Origin: Nyssa sinensis
Lineage: Eukaryota; Streptophyta; Magnoliopsida; Cornales; Nyssaceae
Assembly: GCA_008638375.1 (NCBI GenBank)
Contig: CM018037.1
Location: 32,039,076-32,103,075 of the forward strand
Direction of reading: 5' to 3'
Length of the DNA stretch: 64,000 nt
Position numbers and translations under genes: made by a program. Shown piece by piece: positions 18,801 to 41,659 of this stretch. A model generated the notes under the pieces. That model was not told the DNA's origin, ran no database searches, and was given only the letters and a program-made list of their open reading frames with translations. The first letter of the stretch is position 1, and each line of letters starts with the position of its first letter.

Positions 18801-19320
18801 GGTGGAAAAATTCATTAAGTAATTGGGACTGAAAGAAGTCTAATTTTAGTGATTGAAAATGGTTTTAAAAAATGTTTTGATGGTCACTTAAACATAAGTA
18901 TATGGAAAACCCCTTATTTTTTATTTGAGACAACCCAACGGATTAACTCGCCACTTCCCTATGGGTGAAGGTAGATTTTGGCCAAATTCTCTCGTATAAA
19001 TCTTTGATTATGTACTTTTACCATTTTAGGAAAGTAATTATTCCTTAATTACTCTACATGGGAAACTCGGATTGAGTTATTGTTTGTGAAAAATTTCTTC
19101 TTTTATTATATAGCTTTTCCTATATAAAGTAATATTACATATTATTTTATATTCTCAATTGTATCCCTAATTTGATGTGATGTAGGATAGATATGGTATC
19201 TTAAAAATAAGAAAATTTGTTTAAAAAATGTATTAGAATTTTTAATTTTCTCATTTTTGGATATTAACATTGGTCGTATCCATTGTTTGCATTTCTGTGC
19301 TGCGTTAGTTGATATCAAAG
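18801..19320 (+). mobile_element. LTR-like repeat upstream of gene 1
   Basis: Starts CGGTGGAAAAATTC and shares the GCCCAACGGA-like and TTGGCCAAATTC landmarks with the sequences upstream of genes 2 to 4 (27468, 37055, 49845), so the insertion predates the array. It ends ...GTGCTGCGTTAG followed by TTGATATCAAAGGG, which resembles the initiator-Met-tRNA primer site (TGGTATCAGAGC) of Copia elements. That hints at a 5' LTR followed by a decayed internal region. Confidence 0.45.
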
Positions 19321-20360
19321 GGATGATTTACCTAACTGAATGACAATTAGTGACAACATAATTATTTTTTATCTTATGAACGATGTTCGTAGGATACCAT
19401 TTATTACTCATTTGGAGTTTTGGATACAAGATAATCGTCAAATCATTAGGTTTCGCACCGACGATGGAGCTCGCAGTTAACCTATTTGTGAACACATTAT
19501 ATTAGAAAAACTTTATGCAATCACGAAAGAGTTTTGGATTTAGATGATATTTTTTTATTTCAAAGACTTTAATGATTGGATTTATGATCATTTGATGATT
19601 CTCTAGAGTACATGCAATTTTCAAAGGACAAGAAATATTTTTGAGTAAAAGATAAACTTGTTGGATTAGCAAAAAGGTGCTAGTTTGAGCTACAAAGGCA
19701 TAGGTAAAAAGTGCATTCGTTCATGACCAAGAATAATGAAACTACTAAAGGATAAATCTTTGCCAATAAATTATTTATAAATTTTAAAAGATAATTAAAT
19801 TCAACTTAACATAGAAAAGCACCAAAGAAAGAACACAAGTAAAATATTAAATTGTTGAAATAACTTTGACTGATAAGATTGTACATATTAAATCGTTGAA
19901 AGAATTTCATGTTCTTGTACAAGGCCTTCTTGTCATAGACACCTCAGATAACTGATATTATATCTCTTGAAGATGAACACAAATAATCAAAAGAAATAAA
20001 ATGAAATATATTTTTGAAGATGTTGCTCAAGATATTAGTGAAGAAGTTATGTTTGGGCAATAGAGAATTACTATAATTTTGAAGTTATGAATCATGTTGA
20101 ATGTCTGAATTTCCATGTGAGTACTAATGGCAATCAAGATGCACACCTATAAAAAGAGGCCAACTTTTCTTCTCAAGGTACGCCTTAAATATTCTTAACA
20201 TGAGTTACAGTTTAATTTCTAAGACTTAATTGACTTAGTCATCGAAGAGTTCTTCTATGAACCTTCTCTGTTCACTCTTAACCATTATGTTTTTGCAAGT
20301 TTGTGATTGAGTAACTTATCACCATTGATTTCATCATCCAGGAAAGGACAGGAAAGGGTG
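19321..20360. other. Non-coding, possible decayed retroelement body
   Basis: Follows the primer-site-like motif. Its base composition is less AT-biased than the surrounding spacer, but every frame is full of stops and I recognise no gag, protease, integrase or RT motif. Left as unassigned. Confidence 0.3.
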
Positions 20361-21808
20361 ACACATCCTAATACAAATGGTTTGTAGAAAGAAAATTTCC
20401 ATGATTTGGGATTCCCTGGAAAATTCTGAAGTTGATAGTGACACCATATAATTTCCTTTAAAATTCCAACAATTAAATAATTTATTTTCCATTTGGTAAT
20501 TTCTAAATAGATTACATTCATTGCCATCTTCCATGTGAAAAAGAGGTATGTTTTTCAAGAGATATTTTGTATCTAATGACTATTATCATATATATATGTG
20601 TGTGTGTGTGTGTAACATTTTTGAATGGTGATTATGCAATAGTGGCGAATTAGCGATATCCTATGGCAATTAAGGATCTCCAGCTATTTTCCAAATCTCT
20701 TAATTACCATTCTGGTCTATGTGAAACCAAATCAAGGTGGTTTACACTTCTGGCAAATTTTCCACTCTATGCTAATGCCTTCATGTATGTGAGAGAGTTG
20801 ATAGTGAGAGGTTTAGACATGGACTCATGAGCCCAATTCTAAACCAGTTTATAATTGTCCCAATCTCAGCCGGGTTCTATGAGAGTAAGGATTATGACGC
20901 AGATTTGAAACGGGGTCCTCTTCCACCCCCACTCCGTCTAACGGGAGCCTTCTTCCAAACTCTACTTCCGACCTCTTCTCCGCTCCAACTCATTTAAAAT
21001 TAAAATTAATGAAATAATATTATTACAAATCTATATCCATATGTATACAAGTTATATATACACTATTTTATATATTCATATATCTATATATATATTTATA
21101 TATGTCGGGTATTTTAGGAAATATAAAAATATTAAATGACACTACAAGAAAAGGCACTATTAGCGACGCAGGTGGGAGTGTATAAAGTCATTTATCTCTC
21201 CCGAAATCTATATTAGGTTTTAAACTCTTGCTATATCTCTACTCTATTATATTTTTTTCTCAAACTCATTTCATTAGATGTCAGACAGAACAAGAATCAA
21301 TAGGCCGGCAGAGCAGGAATAAACAAGACAAAACATTTTGCCAATCGTAGACAAAAGTGGACAGCAGGCAGCAATCCTACCTTTTGACAACTAAATTAAG
21401 ATTTACATTCCATCTTGTTAGACTTGAGTGCAAGAATCATCTTCACCAATTAGCCTAGTTTAGGACCATATTTTTTATCCAATTATATGCCATCATGTCT
21501 TTCTCCCTTGTTTGATTTGTATTTTTTTTTGGCTTCTCCCTTTCAACGAATGACCAAATCACTCTGTATCACTCCCAACTTTTTCTTAGTTTGTACCTTT
21601 TCTCAATAAAATCTGTGAACACAGATATTTCTTTATTCATTCAAGAAAGCCTTTTGGGGAATATGAGACAATATAATTGAAGAATTTTTCATAGGTCCAA
21701 GACATTGAGGTGTGCCTTAACAAACCATGCTTCTTTTTTTATTCATTTCGAAAGAAATAGCATTTTCATACACTTGAGAGAATTATTATGCAAACAACAT
21801 ATAGAAAT

Positions 21809-27171
<5,363 letters not shown>

Positions 27172-27220
27172 TTGAGGGGTACCCTAAAGTTTTTGTGGAT
27201 TTCTGCAGATCAGAATGAGC

Positions 27221-27227
27221 TTTTATA
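27221..27227 (-). promoter_or_regulatory. TATA box of subtilase gene 2
   Basis: TATAAAA, 50 bases before the ATG at 27171, in the conserved block CACTATAAAAGCTCATTC. Followed by CTGCAGAAATCCACA in all four genes. Confidence 0.6.
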
Positions 27228-27467
27228 GTGAAAAAAACATGTTGAATTTTGATGTCCTCTCATTGGGTTCTCAAATTGGTATTATTGTAATACCCGCCAA
27301 CAAACAATACAGTCCCATGCATCAACAATGTTGGGGGCTTAGAAAAATATAGACCATTGACTCTTGTTCAAAAATACCATGGCCTTGGACTCTTTTGCTA
27401 CTCCAAACACATACTTCCATCTTCTTCTCAGTTCACCACATAACTTGTTAACTAATTGATGTAAAAT

Positions 27468-27927
27468 AAGCGGTGGAAGAAAACATGAAATAATGGAAAT
27501 GGAATAAGTCTGATTCCAAGTTAAATTATGTCGTTAGGGTGTTTGAAAATATATTTGACATCGGTTATCTTAATATAAGTATACCTGAAACCTTCTAATT
27601 CTGACTTAGAATTGCCCAACGGACTAAACTCGTTGTTTAGTTATGATTGAAGGTAAATTTGGTCAAATTCGCAGGTTTCGGTTTTCAAAAAATTCTAATT
27701 GGGTTTTCATTTGTGACAAACCTCTCTTCCTTTACTATCTATTTCTAATTTTGTGCACAATTTTAATTTTCCCCGATTATGATTTTTGGGAATTTTTCTA
27801 TTATTTATTTGTTTCAATAAGATTTTTTTTATTAATTATAATTTCCTATCCCTATAAATATTATTTAAGAGACATCTATTATCCATTTTTTCATCAATAA
27901 TATTTAGATTTTCAATTTTAGAGATTT
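27468..27927 (+). mobile_element. LTR-like repeat upstream of gene 2
   Basis: Starts GCGGTGGAAGAAAACATG and carries CCTATAAATATTATTTAAG (about 27851) and TTCATCAATAATATTTAG (about 27891). It is interrupted at ATTTTAGAGATTT (27915-27927) by the LINE. The short open frames inside it are not genes. Confidence 0.5.
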
Positions 27928-28630
27928 CTTTTTTTTTTGCGGGTAAATAAGTTAATAGAAGAAAAAGAATATACAAGATCAAGATGGCATACCCTCGAAC
28001 AAACTAGAGGGAAAGAAAGGCTTCAACAGGCAGAACAGCTCCCGTCCCAAAGCTACAAAACATTACACATTAAAAATGCTACTTGGAAGAGACCAAATAC
28101 ATTGAAGATGTCTATTGGAGTTTGTGTTTGCAATCCCTTTAGAGGGAGTGAGCCTGCCACGTATCATGTCCTGGGTTTGAGCCATGATAGCCTGAGGGTT
28201 TTTCTTTAACTTGGTAAACAATCTGTTATTCCTTTCCCTCCAAATAGTATAGACTGTGCAAGCTAGAGGAAGCTTGCCAATTGTTGAAGAGAACTCATTG
28301 CCTTCGAAAGTATTGTTAGCCCAAAGAACGATCTGCTGCCAGTCCCCAGAAGGGCATTGAAACCACTTTTGGAGAGAAAATCGGACCATATGTTGGAAGT
28401 AAAGGAACAAGAGAAGAAAAGTTGGTTATGACTCTCGTCTTCAAGCATACAAAAAAGACATTTGGGATCATGGCTTAGATGAGAATAGAATAGGCGGTCC
28501 TTGGTACTTAGACTGTTTCGAATGGTCAACCAAAGAATAAATCCAGCACGAGGGAGAGCTTTGGGATGCCAAACAAGCTTCCACCAATGAACCTGGGGCT
28601 TACGGCTTTTTAGAGATTTCTGTGCTGAAC
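27928..28630 (-). mobile_element. LINE fragment, spacer A
   Basis: Minus-strand non-LTR retrotransposon 3' end with its poly-A tail at 27928-27938. The encoded protein has a zf-RVT-type region (GFILWLTIRNSLSTKDRLF, then a CLFC...HNQLFFSC Cys/His pattern) and a tail with TVYTIWRERNN. It matches spacer B (37513-38893) until 28630, where a deletion removes the rest. Reading frames are broken by frameshifts. Confidence 0.8.
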
Positions 28631-28637
28631 AAAACAT

Positions 28638-28836
28638 AGTGACCACCTAAAAGTTTGGTCGAACAATAAAGACGTTAATGATAAAATTTAAGCGGTTCAA
28701 GTTTAAGTTCTCTTTGTACCGATTGTTGACAGTTGGAGCTTAAAAAGTGAGTCTATCTGTCACGAAAATAGAGATTTAATTTGATACGCATAAGTTGGTT
28801 TAAAATACCCCTAATTGATCATTAAAAAAAATAACT
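28638..28836 (+). mobile_element. tRNA-like SINE, spacer A
   Basis: Starts AGTGACCACCTAAAAG, has a B-box-like GCGGTTCAAGTTTAAG and a tail GATACGCATAAGTTGG ... ATTAAAAAAA. Its left target duplication was removed by the neighbouring deletion; the intact situation is seen in spacers B and C. Confidence 0.5.
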
Positions 28837-29481
28837 AAACAAAATATAGTAAAAATGTAACATACTATGAGTTGGGCGAGCCAGGCCCGGCCTCAATTAT
28901 TTATGAGGGGTGTACAATCATGGGCTTGATATCGGGTTCGGCTACTCTTAGGCCGACACATTTTTTATTTTTCATAGTAGAACCTAGCCTAGCTCCATTT
29001 GAAATAAAAAGAAGTTCAAATCCATTATCTTAGCCATAGTTGAACAAAAAAATTTGTTAATTCAGATGAATTTTGTAAAAAGACTAAATTTTATTTTTCA
29101 ATTGGATTTTTAGTCCAGATGAATGAGTGCTACTGGACTTCAAAATTGTTAGTCACCCAGTTTGTAAAATAAGGTTGCATATATTTAATTTTTTTTTTAA
29201 ATTTTAGACTAACGAAAGTCTTATGCACTAACTTAGTTCTTTATTATTATGACATGGAAGTCACATGTTCAAATGGTAAAAATAATTTCTTTGTTTACAA
29301 AAATATGGTCACGTACATGCAATTCTTTCCAAATCTTACGGTAACAGAAGTCTCATAAACAAAAATAACATTTTTTTAAGTCCAAACAATTTTCATAATT
29401 TTTTGCACCCATGTGTTCAGACGTATACACTAATGGAAGTATAACAATCACAAGAAAATATTAAAATCCATTTAAAATAAT
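28837..29481. other. Spacer A non-coding sequence
   Basis: Near-identical to 41660-42302 in spacer B and more diverged from 52990-53626 in spacer C. Contains a GGCCCGGCCTCAATTATTTA-type repeat piece near 28885. No coding frame with any family signature. Confidence 0.5.
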
Positions 29482-29649
29482 AATGTTACATTTTTTAAAT
29501 TTACATTTCAAATTTTTATCTCAAACGATTTAGTATTGATGTGACAAAATTATATTAATAACATAATTCAAAATATTATCACTAATGCAATATCAAATTA
29601 TTTTAGATAAAAATTTGAGATATCATTTTTGAAAAGTGTAGTATTGCTA
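29482..29649. mobile_element. MITE, spacer A copy
   Basis: About 168 bp with terminal inverted arms: AATGTTACATTTTTTAAATT at the left, and at the right AGTGTAGTATTGCTAT preceded by GAGATATCATTTTTGAA. Same family at 42303-42469, 53627-53795 and, more diverged, 59512-59677. Confidence 0.6.
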
Positions 29650-29670
29650 TAAAAATAAACATATCATAGT

Positions 29671-30085
29671 TATCAATACTAGATCAAACTGGTGGTTCAA
29701 TCGGTTAAATAAAAAATCAGGTATTAAATCGGTTCGATTCAATTAATATACCTTTTTTGCTAAAAAATGGAAAAAAAAAATGGTTGAACCGATCGATTTT
29801 AAAAAAAAAAAATCAAAACCAATTGAACAACCTTTTATTTTTTTATTACCTATAATTTTTTTCCACAAGATTTTTTATATTTGGTGATTAAATGATGAGT
29901 CTGGGTATAAAATAATATTTATAGCATGTATATACTAATATATAAAACTAATACTTTAAAACAATTTAAATGATTATACTTATATTTTGTTATTTATTAT
30001 TAGATAATAGAAATTTAAATTTTTTGTATTATTCTGTTAATTTTTAATATTTTTTATAAATTTTAAACATATTAATTATAAAATC
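29671..30085. repeat. GGTTCAATCGG repeat truncated at unit junction
   Basis: Contains GGTGGTTCAATCGGTTAAAT and GGTTGAACCGATCGATTTT. In spacer C the same element continues past 54223 into a CCGGTGACCGCCC end; here it stops at the AGGT junction with unit B. This truncation marks the tandem-duplication breakpoint. Confidence 0.65.
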
Positions 30086-31438
30086 AGGTATGTTTTTCAA
30101 GAAACATTGTATCTAATGACTATTGTCATATATATATGTGTGTGTGTGTGTAACATTTTTGAATGGTGATTATGCAATGGTGGCGAATTAGTGATATCCT
30201 ATGGCAATTAAGGATCTCCAGCTATTTTCCAAATCTCTTAATTACCATTCCGGTCTATGTGAAACCAAATCAAGGTGGTTTAAACTTCTGGCAAATTTTC
30301 CACTCTATGCTAAAGCCTTCATGTATGTGAGAGAGTTGATAGTGAGAGGTTGACATGGACTCATAAGCCCAATTCTAAACCAGTTTATAATTGTCCCAAT
30401 CTCAGCCGGGTTCTATGAGAGTAGGGATTATAACGCAGATTTGGGACAGGGTCCTCTTCCACTCTCACTTTGTCTAATGGGAGCCTTCTCCCATCCGGTC
30501 TTGTCCTATCATATTGAACTTGAATCTGAACTTTAACCTTGTTAGTTAGTTGTGTTTCTCATTCTTATTCTTATTCCATTCTTCCAAACTCCACTTCCGA
30601 CCTCTTCTCTGCTCCAACTCATTTAAAAATTAAAACCAATAAAATAATATTGATACAAATCTATATCCATATGTAAACAAGTTATATATACGCTATTTTA
30701 TATATTCATATATCTATATATATTTATATATGTGGGGTATTTTAGGAAATATGAAACTATTAAATGATATTTATCTAATTCAAATATATAATGGGCGGGT
30801 GGGAGTGTGTAAAGCCATCTATCCCTCACGGAATCAGTATTAGGTTTTAATCTCTTCTTATATATCTACTCTATTATATTTTTTTCCTCAAACTCGTTTC
30901 ATTAGATGTCGGACAGAACAAGAATCAATAGGACGACGGAGCAAAAATCAACAAGACAACATTTTACCATTCATAGACGAAAGTGGACAGCAGGCAGCAA
31001 TCCTACTTTTTGACAACTAAATTAAGATTTACATTCCATCTTCTTAGACTTGAGTGCAAGAATCATCTTCACCAATTAGCCAGTTTAGGACCATATTTTT
31101 TATCCAATTATATGCCATCATTTCTTTCTCCCTTGTTTGATTTGTATTTTTTTTTGTTTCTCCCTTTCAACGCATGACCAAATCACTTTGTATCACTCCC
31201 AACTTTTTCTTAATTTGTACCTTTTCTCAATAAAATCTGTGAACACAGATATTTCTTTATTCATTCAAGAAAGCCTTTTGAGGAATATGAGACAATATAA
31301 TTGAAGAATTTTTCATAGGTCCAAGACATTGAGGAGTGCCTTAACAAACCATGCTTCTGTTTTTATTCAGTTCGAAAGAAATAGCATTTTCATACACTTG
31401 AGAGAATTATTATGCAAATTTAAACAACATATAGAAAT

Positions 31439-36755
<5,317 letters not shown>

Positions 36756-36805
36756 TTGAGGGGTACCCTAAAGTTTTTGTGGATTTCTGCAGATCAGAAT
36801 GGGTT

Positions 36806-36812
36806 TTTTATA
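36806..36812 (-). promoter_or_regulatory. TATA box of subtilase gene 3
   Basis: TATAAAA, 51 bases before the ATG at 36755, in CACTATAAAAAACCCATTC. The T-run on the plus strand is a little longer than in gene 2. Confidence 0.6.
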
Positions 36813-37054
36813 GTGAAAAAAACATGTTGAATTTTGTTGTCCTCTCATTGGGTTCTCAAATTGGTATTATTGTAATACCCGCCAACAAACAATACAGTCC
36901 CATGCATCAACAATGTTGGGGGCTAAGAAAAATATAGACCATTGACTCTTGTTCAAAAATACCATGGCCTTGGACTCTTTTGCTACTCCAAACACATACT
37001 TCCATCTTCTTCTCAGTTCACCACATAACTTGTCAACTAATTGATGTAAAATAA

Positions 37055-37512
37055 GCGGTGGAAGAAAACATGAAATAATGGAAATGGAATAAGTCTGATT
37101 CCAAGTTAAATTATGTCGTTAGGGTGTTTGAAAATATATTTGACATCGGTTATCTTAATATAAGTATACCTGAAACCTTCTAATTTTGACTTAGAATTGC
37201 CCAACGGACTAAACTCGTTGTTTAGTTATGATTGAAGGTAAATTTGGTCAAATTCGCAGGTTTCGGTTTTCAAAAAATTCTAATTGGGTTTTCATTTGTG
37301 ACAAAACTCTCTTCCTTTACGATCTATTTCTAATTTTGTGCACAATTTTAATTTTCCCCAATTATGATTTTTGGGAATTTTTCTATTATTTATTTGTTTC
37401 GATAAGATTTTTTTTATTAATTATAATTTCCTATCCCTATAAATATTATTTAAGAGACATCTATTATCCATTTTTTCATCAATAATATTTAGATTTTCAA
37501 TTTTAGAGATTT
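37055..37512 (+). mobile_element. LTR-like repeat upstream of gene 3
   Basis: Virtually identical to 27468-27927 (spacer A) and visibly more diverged from 49845-50310 (spacer C). Interrupted by the LINE at its right end. Confidence 0.5.
37500..37512. repeat. Left target-site duplication of the LINE
   Basis: ATTTTAGAGATTT, repeated exactly at 38894-38906. The empty site in spacer C (about 50292-50304) has one copy with one mismatch at its edge. Confidence 0.8.
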
Positions 37513-38893
37513 CTTTTTTTTTGTGGGTAAATAAGTTAATAGAAGAAAAAGAATATACAAGATCAAGATGGCATACCCTGGAACAAGCTAGAGGGAAGGA
37601 AAGGCTTCAACAGGCAGAAGAGCTCCCGTCCCAAAGCTACAAAACATTACACATTAAAAATGCTACTTGGAAGAGACCAAATACATTGAAGATGTCTATT
37701 GGAGTTTGTGTTTGCAATCCCTTTAGAGGGAGTGAGCCTGCCACGTATCATGTCCTGGGTTTGAGCCATGATAGCCTGAGGGTTTTTCTTTAACTTGGTA
37801 AACAATTTGTTATTCCTTTCCCTCCAAATAGTATAGACTGTGCAAGCTAGGGTAAGCTTGCCAATTGTTGAAGAGAACTCATTGCCTTCGAAAGTATTGC
37901 TAGCCCAAAGAACGATTTGCTGCCAGTCCCCAGAAGGGCATTGAAACCACTTTTGGAGAGAAAATGGGACCATATGTTGGAAGTAAAGGAACAAGAGAAG
38001 AAAAGTTGGTTATGACTCTCGTCTTCACGCATACAAAAAAGACATTTGGGATCATGGCCTAGATGAGAATAGAATAGGCGGTCCTTGATACTTAGACTGT
38101 TTCGAATGGCCAACCAAAGAATAAATCCAGCACGAGGGAGAGCTTTGGGATGCCAAACAAGCTTCCACCAATGAACCTGGGGCTTACGGCTTTTTAGAGA
38201 TTTCCGTGCTGAACTGATGGAGAAGTCCCCATTGGAAGAGGGCATCCAAATAGCCTTGTCCTCCCGATGGGGGGAAGGATGTAGGTTGATAGGCATGCCA
38301 TTTTTTAGCTCAAGCAAATATAGACTTCTCGAGTTAGCTATAGGCCAACTCCATTGATGATCCATAATGATGGAACCAACTTTAGCATGTCTCCCAAGAC
38401 CTGAATCATAAATAACCATTTCCCCTATATTATCATATATGGAACCACTGGAGAGCCAATAGTCGAACCAAAGAGAAGCAAAGAGGCCATTCCCAATAAA
38501 AATTCTGATGTAAGGCTTAAACAAGGGTCTGAATTTAAGCATTTTTCTTCAAGCCCATGAGCAAGATTGGAGACACTTGACCTCCCAAAGTCTTTTTCCC
38601 TTTAGAATATTGCTGTGAATCCAAAGAACCCAAGGGGAAATAGAAGAGTTTTGAAACATTGCCCAAATGAGTTTTCCCAAAGCTACTTGATTCCAATCAA
38701 TAAGCTTCTTTATCCCAAGCCCCTCCTTCATTTCTAGGGCATGTTATATCATCCCATGCAACTTTGGATCCAGTAGAGATGAGGTGGTTGCCACTCCAAA
38801 GAAAAGATTTCATTGCTTGCTCAATTTGATTAACCACCTTCTTGGGGAGAATGAAATGGGATGACTAGAAAACCTGGATGCTAAAAAGCACAG
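37513..38893 (-). mobile_element. 5'-truncated LINE (non-LTR retrotransposon), spacer B
   Basis: 1381 bp. The T-rich start (37513-37522) is the poly-A tail read backwards. Minus-strand coding pieces, in order: RT C-terminal part (38731-38549, with EGLGIKKLIDWN), a following region (38542-37847) with the zf-RVT-type domain (GFILWLAIRNSLS, CLFC, HNQLFFSC), then the C-terminal tail in another frame (37994-37647). Frames are broken by at least one frameshift near 37960, so it is dead. Flanked by an exact 13-bp target duplication. Confidence 0.88.
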
Positions 38894-38906
38894 ATTTTAG
38901 AGATTT
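38894..38906. repeat. Right target-site duplication of the LINE
   Basis: ATTTTAGAGATTT, identical to 37500-37512. The following GTTCCTTTATGTTTC matches the sequence after the empty site in spacer C. Confidence 0.8.
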
Positions 38907-40101
38907 GTTCCTTTATGTTTCTAATTGTTGCAATATTAAGATTTCAATATGCTCAATTCCAAGTTTTTGGTTAGACCCAAGTAAGTAGAAGAAATAGTTG
39001 GCAATCACATGTCATTTTAAAAGTATCTGCACAATGCATTCTAAATAAAAAAGCGTTGTTACAAATCACTGCCTTTCAAATAAAGGCGTAGATTCAAAAT
39101 GGATTTTTTTTTTAAAAAAAAAAGGTTCACTTTTACCACCGAAAAAAAAATAATTCCAAAATTCACTTTACAGGAAGGTGGAATTGGAAATCCACCTTTA
39201 AAATAAAGATACATTTAGAAATCGTGCATTTAGCATAAAAATGTATTTAAATGTACATTTGTAATCACGCATTTGTCACTGAACGTGAATTTTTTAAATA
39301 TTTTTAAAATAACTTGAGAGTGAAAAATATTATTTTAAACAGCACATGTGTGCCAAGAAAATTCGCTTAATTCTTATTACGTTTCATTTTGCGTTATTCA
39401 TAAATGATTTCTTCTTTCAATTTTTTGCTTTCTGATTCAGTTGTAGAGGATCATACTAACAAGTATAGAGTGAATTGGCTATGTTTTTGGTGGGTCAGGT
39501 ATGCGTTGAGCTTAGTGCCTTTGGTATTGGATAACGATGGTGACAACCTTGATGACAAATACAATAACATAAAAAGCTGGAGCCTTGCTTTTCAAATTAC
39601 AACATCCATAATTCCATCACTTTGTCTTGTATATTTGGCACCATTTTCTTCCTCTGTTTTTTTTCCCTCTGCTCCTATTTAGAACTATTTTATTGTGGAC
39701 TGCAATTTCAATTCCCCAAGTTGTAGATTGTTTATTATTTTTTTTACGTGGTAGAATTAAATCAATGGCTGCAATTGAACGATTCGAAGTCGCAATACGG
39801 CTTTCTCTTTATCAGCAGATCATTCAAACCATTCCCAAGGATCGTTTGAGAATCCCATTTCATGAGCACTGTAGAGTACGTCAGTTAAAAAAAGAAAAAA
39901 AGTACTTTAAATCAAGAACAAAAACTTTTTACATTTTATAAATAAAAATTATTTTTATGTTAAGTAAATTACATTGACTATTTCAGAATTATATCACTTT
40001 TTTTTAAATAATTTTTAAAATTATATTGATATTTTTTATTTTTATTAACAAATTACAAATATCCTTCTAGTCAATTTTTATTGAAAATGACAACATTGTT
40101 C

Positions 40102-40137
<36 letters not shown>

Positions 40138-41439
40138 CTTTTGTTAATTTTGACTAAATTTTTTTAAAGAATTTTTTTATTTTATATAAAATAAATTTAA
40201 GATAAATAACTTATTTTTATTTTATATAAAAGAAAGTTAAACTTTTAATCAAAATTTATTTTAAAAAAAATTGGTCAAAATTAAAAAATGAAAGTTCATG
40301 CAATTTATCCTTTTATGTTTCATCTGTTCTAATTATTGCACCATCACCGCCCCAGCCTAGGAATAGTAACGAGGCAGGTTTAGGGTGGGGTGTTCTTTGC
40401 CCAATTTCGACCCTATTTATATTCTCCGCTCTCGACTCCATCCCGTCCCGCCCCCATCTAGAGTTTCACCAGAACCCCAAACCCATTTATAGTCTCCGCC
40501 TCCGTCCCGAATCCTGATACTTTTTTTTCTTAAGTAAGCTAAAAAAAAATTTTAGTAGGTAAAGTAAAATCATATTGCCAAAATAACAAATGCAAGAAAA
40601 AATAATATGAGTGTGATATAAAAAAAATCTTAAAATTAATTTTATATAATGTTATTTATAAATAAATATAGTGTATATAAAGAAAATAATATATATATAA
40701 ATGGGGCGGGGTGACCGTCCCTTGACACTACCCCAAACTCAACAGAGTTTTAAAAACTCGACCCCATTTATAAACACCCCAAACTAGGGCAGGGCAAATT
40801 GCCATCCCTACCCTCAACCCCACCCTGCCATCATTGTTGTCACAACCACCAACTAGGGTCGTAAATGAGTCAAGCTAAATTGGTTGGTTAACCATGACTC
40901 CCAAAAATTTATTTTAGCAAGTTTTAAATTGTAATCAAATTTTATTTATTTATGTCTCGAACTGATTTTGAATAACTCTTTAATTTAGTTGGACTTGAGC
41001 AAGTAACATGATTTTTTTTTATATATAATATTACACTACATATTGATTTATAAAGTAGCTTAATTGGAGTTTCAAAATATCTTCAAATTTTGTATATTTT
41101 TCTCATAAGCCAATTTTGAATGAACTAATCATTAAAATTGGAATAACTTGTTTCGTTTTATCCTTTTTGTTTTACGGGTCTAGGTCAAATTTTAACACCC
41201 AACCAATTTTCGGACCGGGCCTCAACTGCATGCATGTGGTGTAATCCAGCCCAGTTTGAGAACTATACCTATTATGGTTTTTTTACTTGCATAAAAAATT
41301 ATATATAATGTATGATAATTTAACTTGAAGAGTGAATCCATGTCATAGAACTTGAACCATAAACTTTTAGTTGAAAAATCAATTTAAAACCACCTGAGAA
41401 TATGAGATGTTCATACAAAAATGCTAAATATTACCTATT
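38907..41439. other. Spacer B segment deleted from spacer A
   Basis: Homologous to spacer C (50306-52775). It holds the exon-like piece at 39764-39875, an AT-rich stretch with a (TA)n run near 40110-40132, a GC-richer repeat with CCCGTCCCGCCCC and GGGGCGGGGTGACCGTCCC (40340-40840), and the 2010-2690 repeat family (about 40855-41200). No complete gene is seen. Confidence 0.5.
39764..39875 (+). other. Unassigned exon-like open frame, spacer B
   Basis: An ATG-started frame encodes MAAIERFEVAIRLSLYQQII and continues to HEHCR, followed by a splice-donor-like GTACGTCAG. It is preceded at 39500-39680 by another less AT-rich open stretch (LVPLVLDNDGDNLDDKY...). Both pieces recur in spacer C with few changes. 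I do not recognise the family. It may be a captured or relic exon pair of an unrelated gene. Confidence 0.3.
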
Positions 41440-41460
41440 AACAAAACATAGTGAAAACAT

Positions 41461-41659
41461 AGTGACCACCTAAAAGTTTGGTCGAACAATAAAGACGTTA
41501 ATGATAAAATTTAAGCGGTTCAAGTTTAAGTTTTTTTGTACCGATTGTTGACAGTTGGAGCTTAAAGAGTGAGTCTATCTGTCACGAAAATAGAGATTTA
41601 ATTTGATACGCATAAGTTGGTTTAAAATACCCCTAATTGATCATTAAAAAAAATAACTA
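41461..41659 (+). mobile_element. SINE with target duplication, spacer B
   Basis: Starts AGTGACCACC, has a B-box-like GCGGTTCAAGTTTAAG and ends in an A-rich tail. The left flank AACAAAACATAGTGAAAAC (41440-41458) matches the right flank AACAAAATATAGTAAAAAT (41660-41678) at 16 of 19 positions, as expected for an aged target duplication. Confidence 0.6.

Noticed and set aside
27643..27900. Plus-strand 85-codon frame upstream of genes 2, 3 and 4 (27643, 37228, 50020)
   Set aside because: It lies wholly inside the LTR-like repeat over its TATA box. It is extremely rich in Phe/Tyr/Ile as expected of AT-rich non-coding DNA.
27937..28209. Plus-strand frames over the LINE (27937, 37521)
   Set aside because: They are antisense to the reverse-transcriptase-associated coding region of the LINE.
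30983..31177. 64-codon frame downstream of gene 3, repeated at 43805
   Set aside because: It is in the 3' flank of the protease units, repeated only because the units are duplicated, and is broken in units 1 and A.
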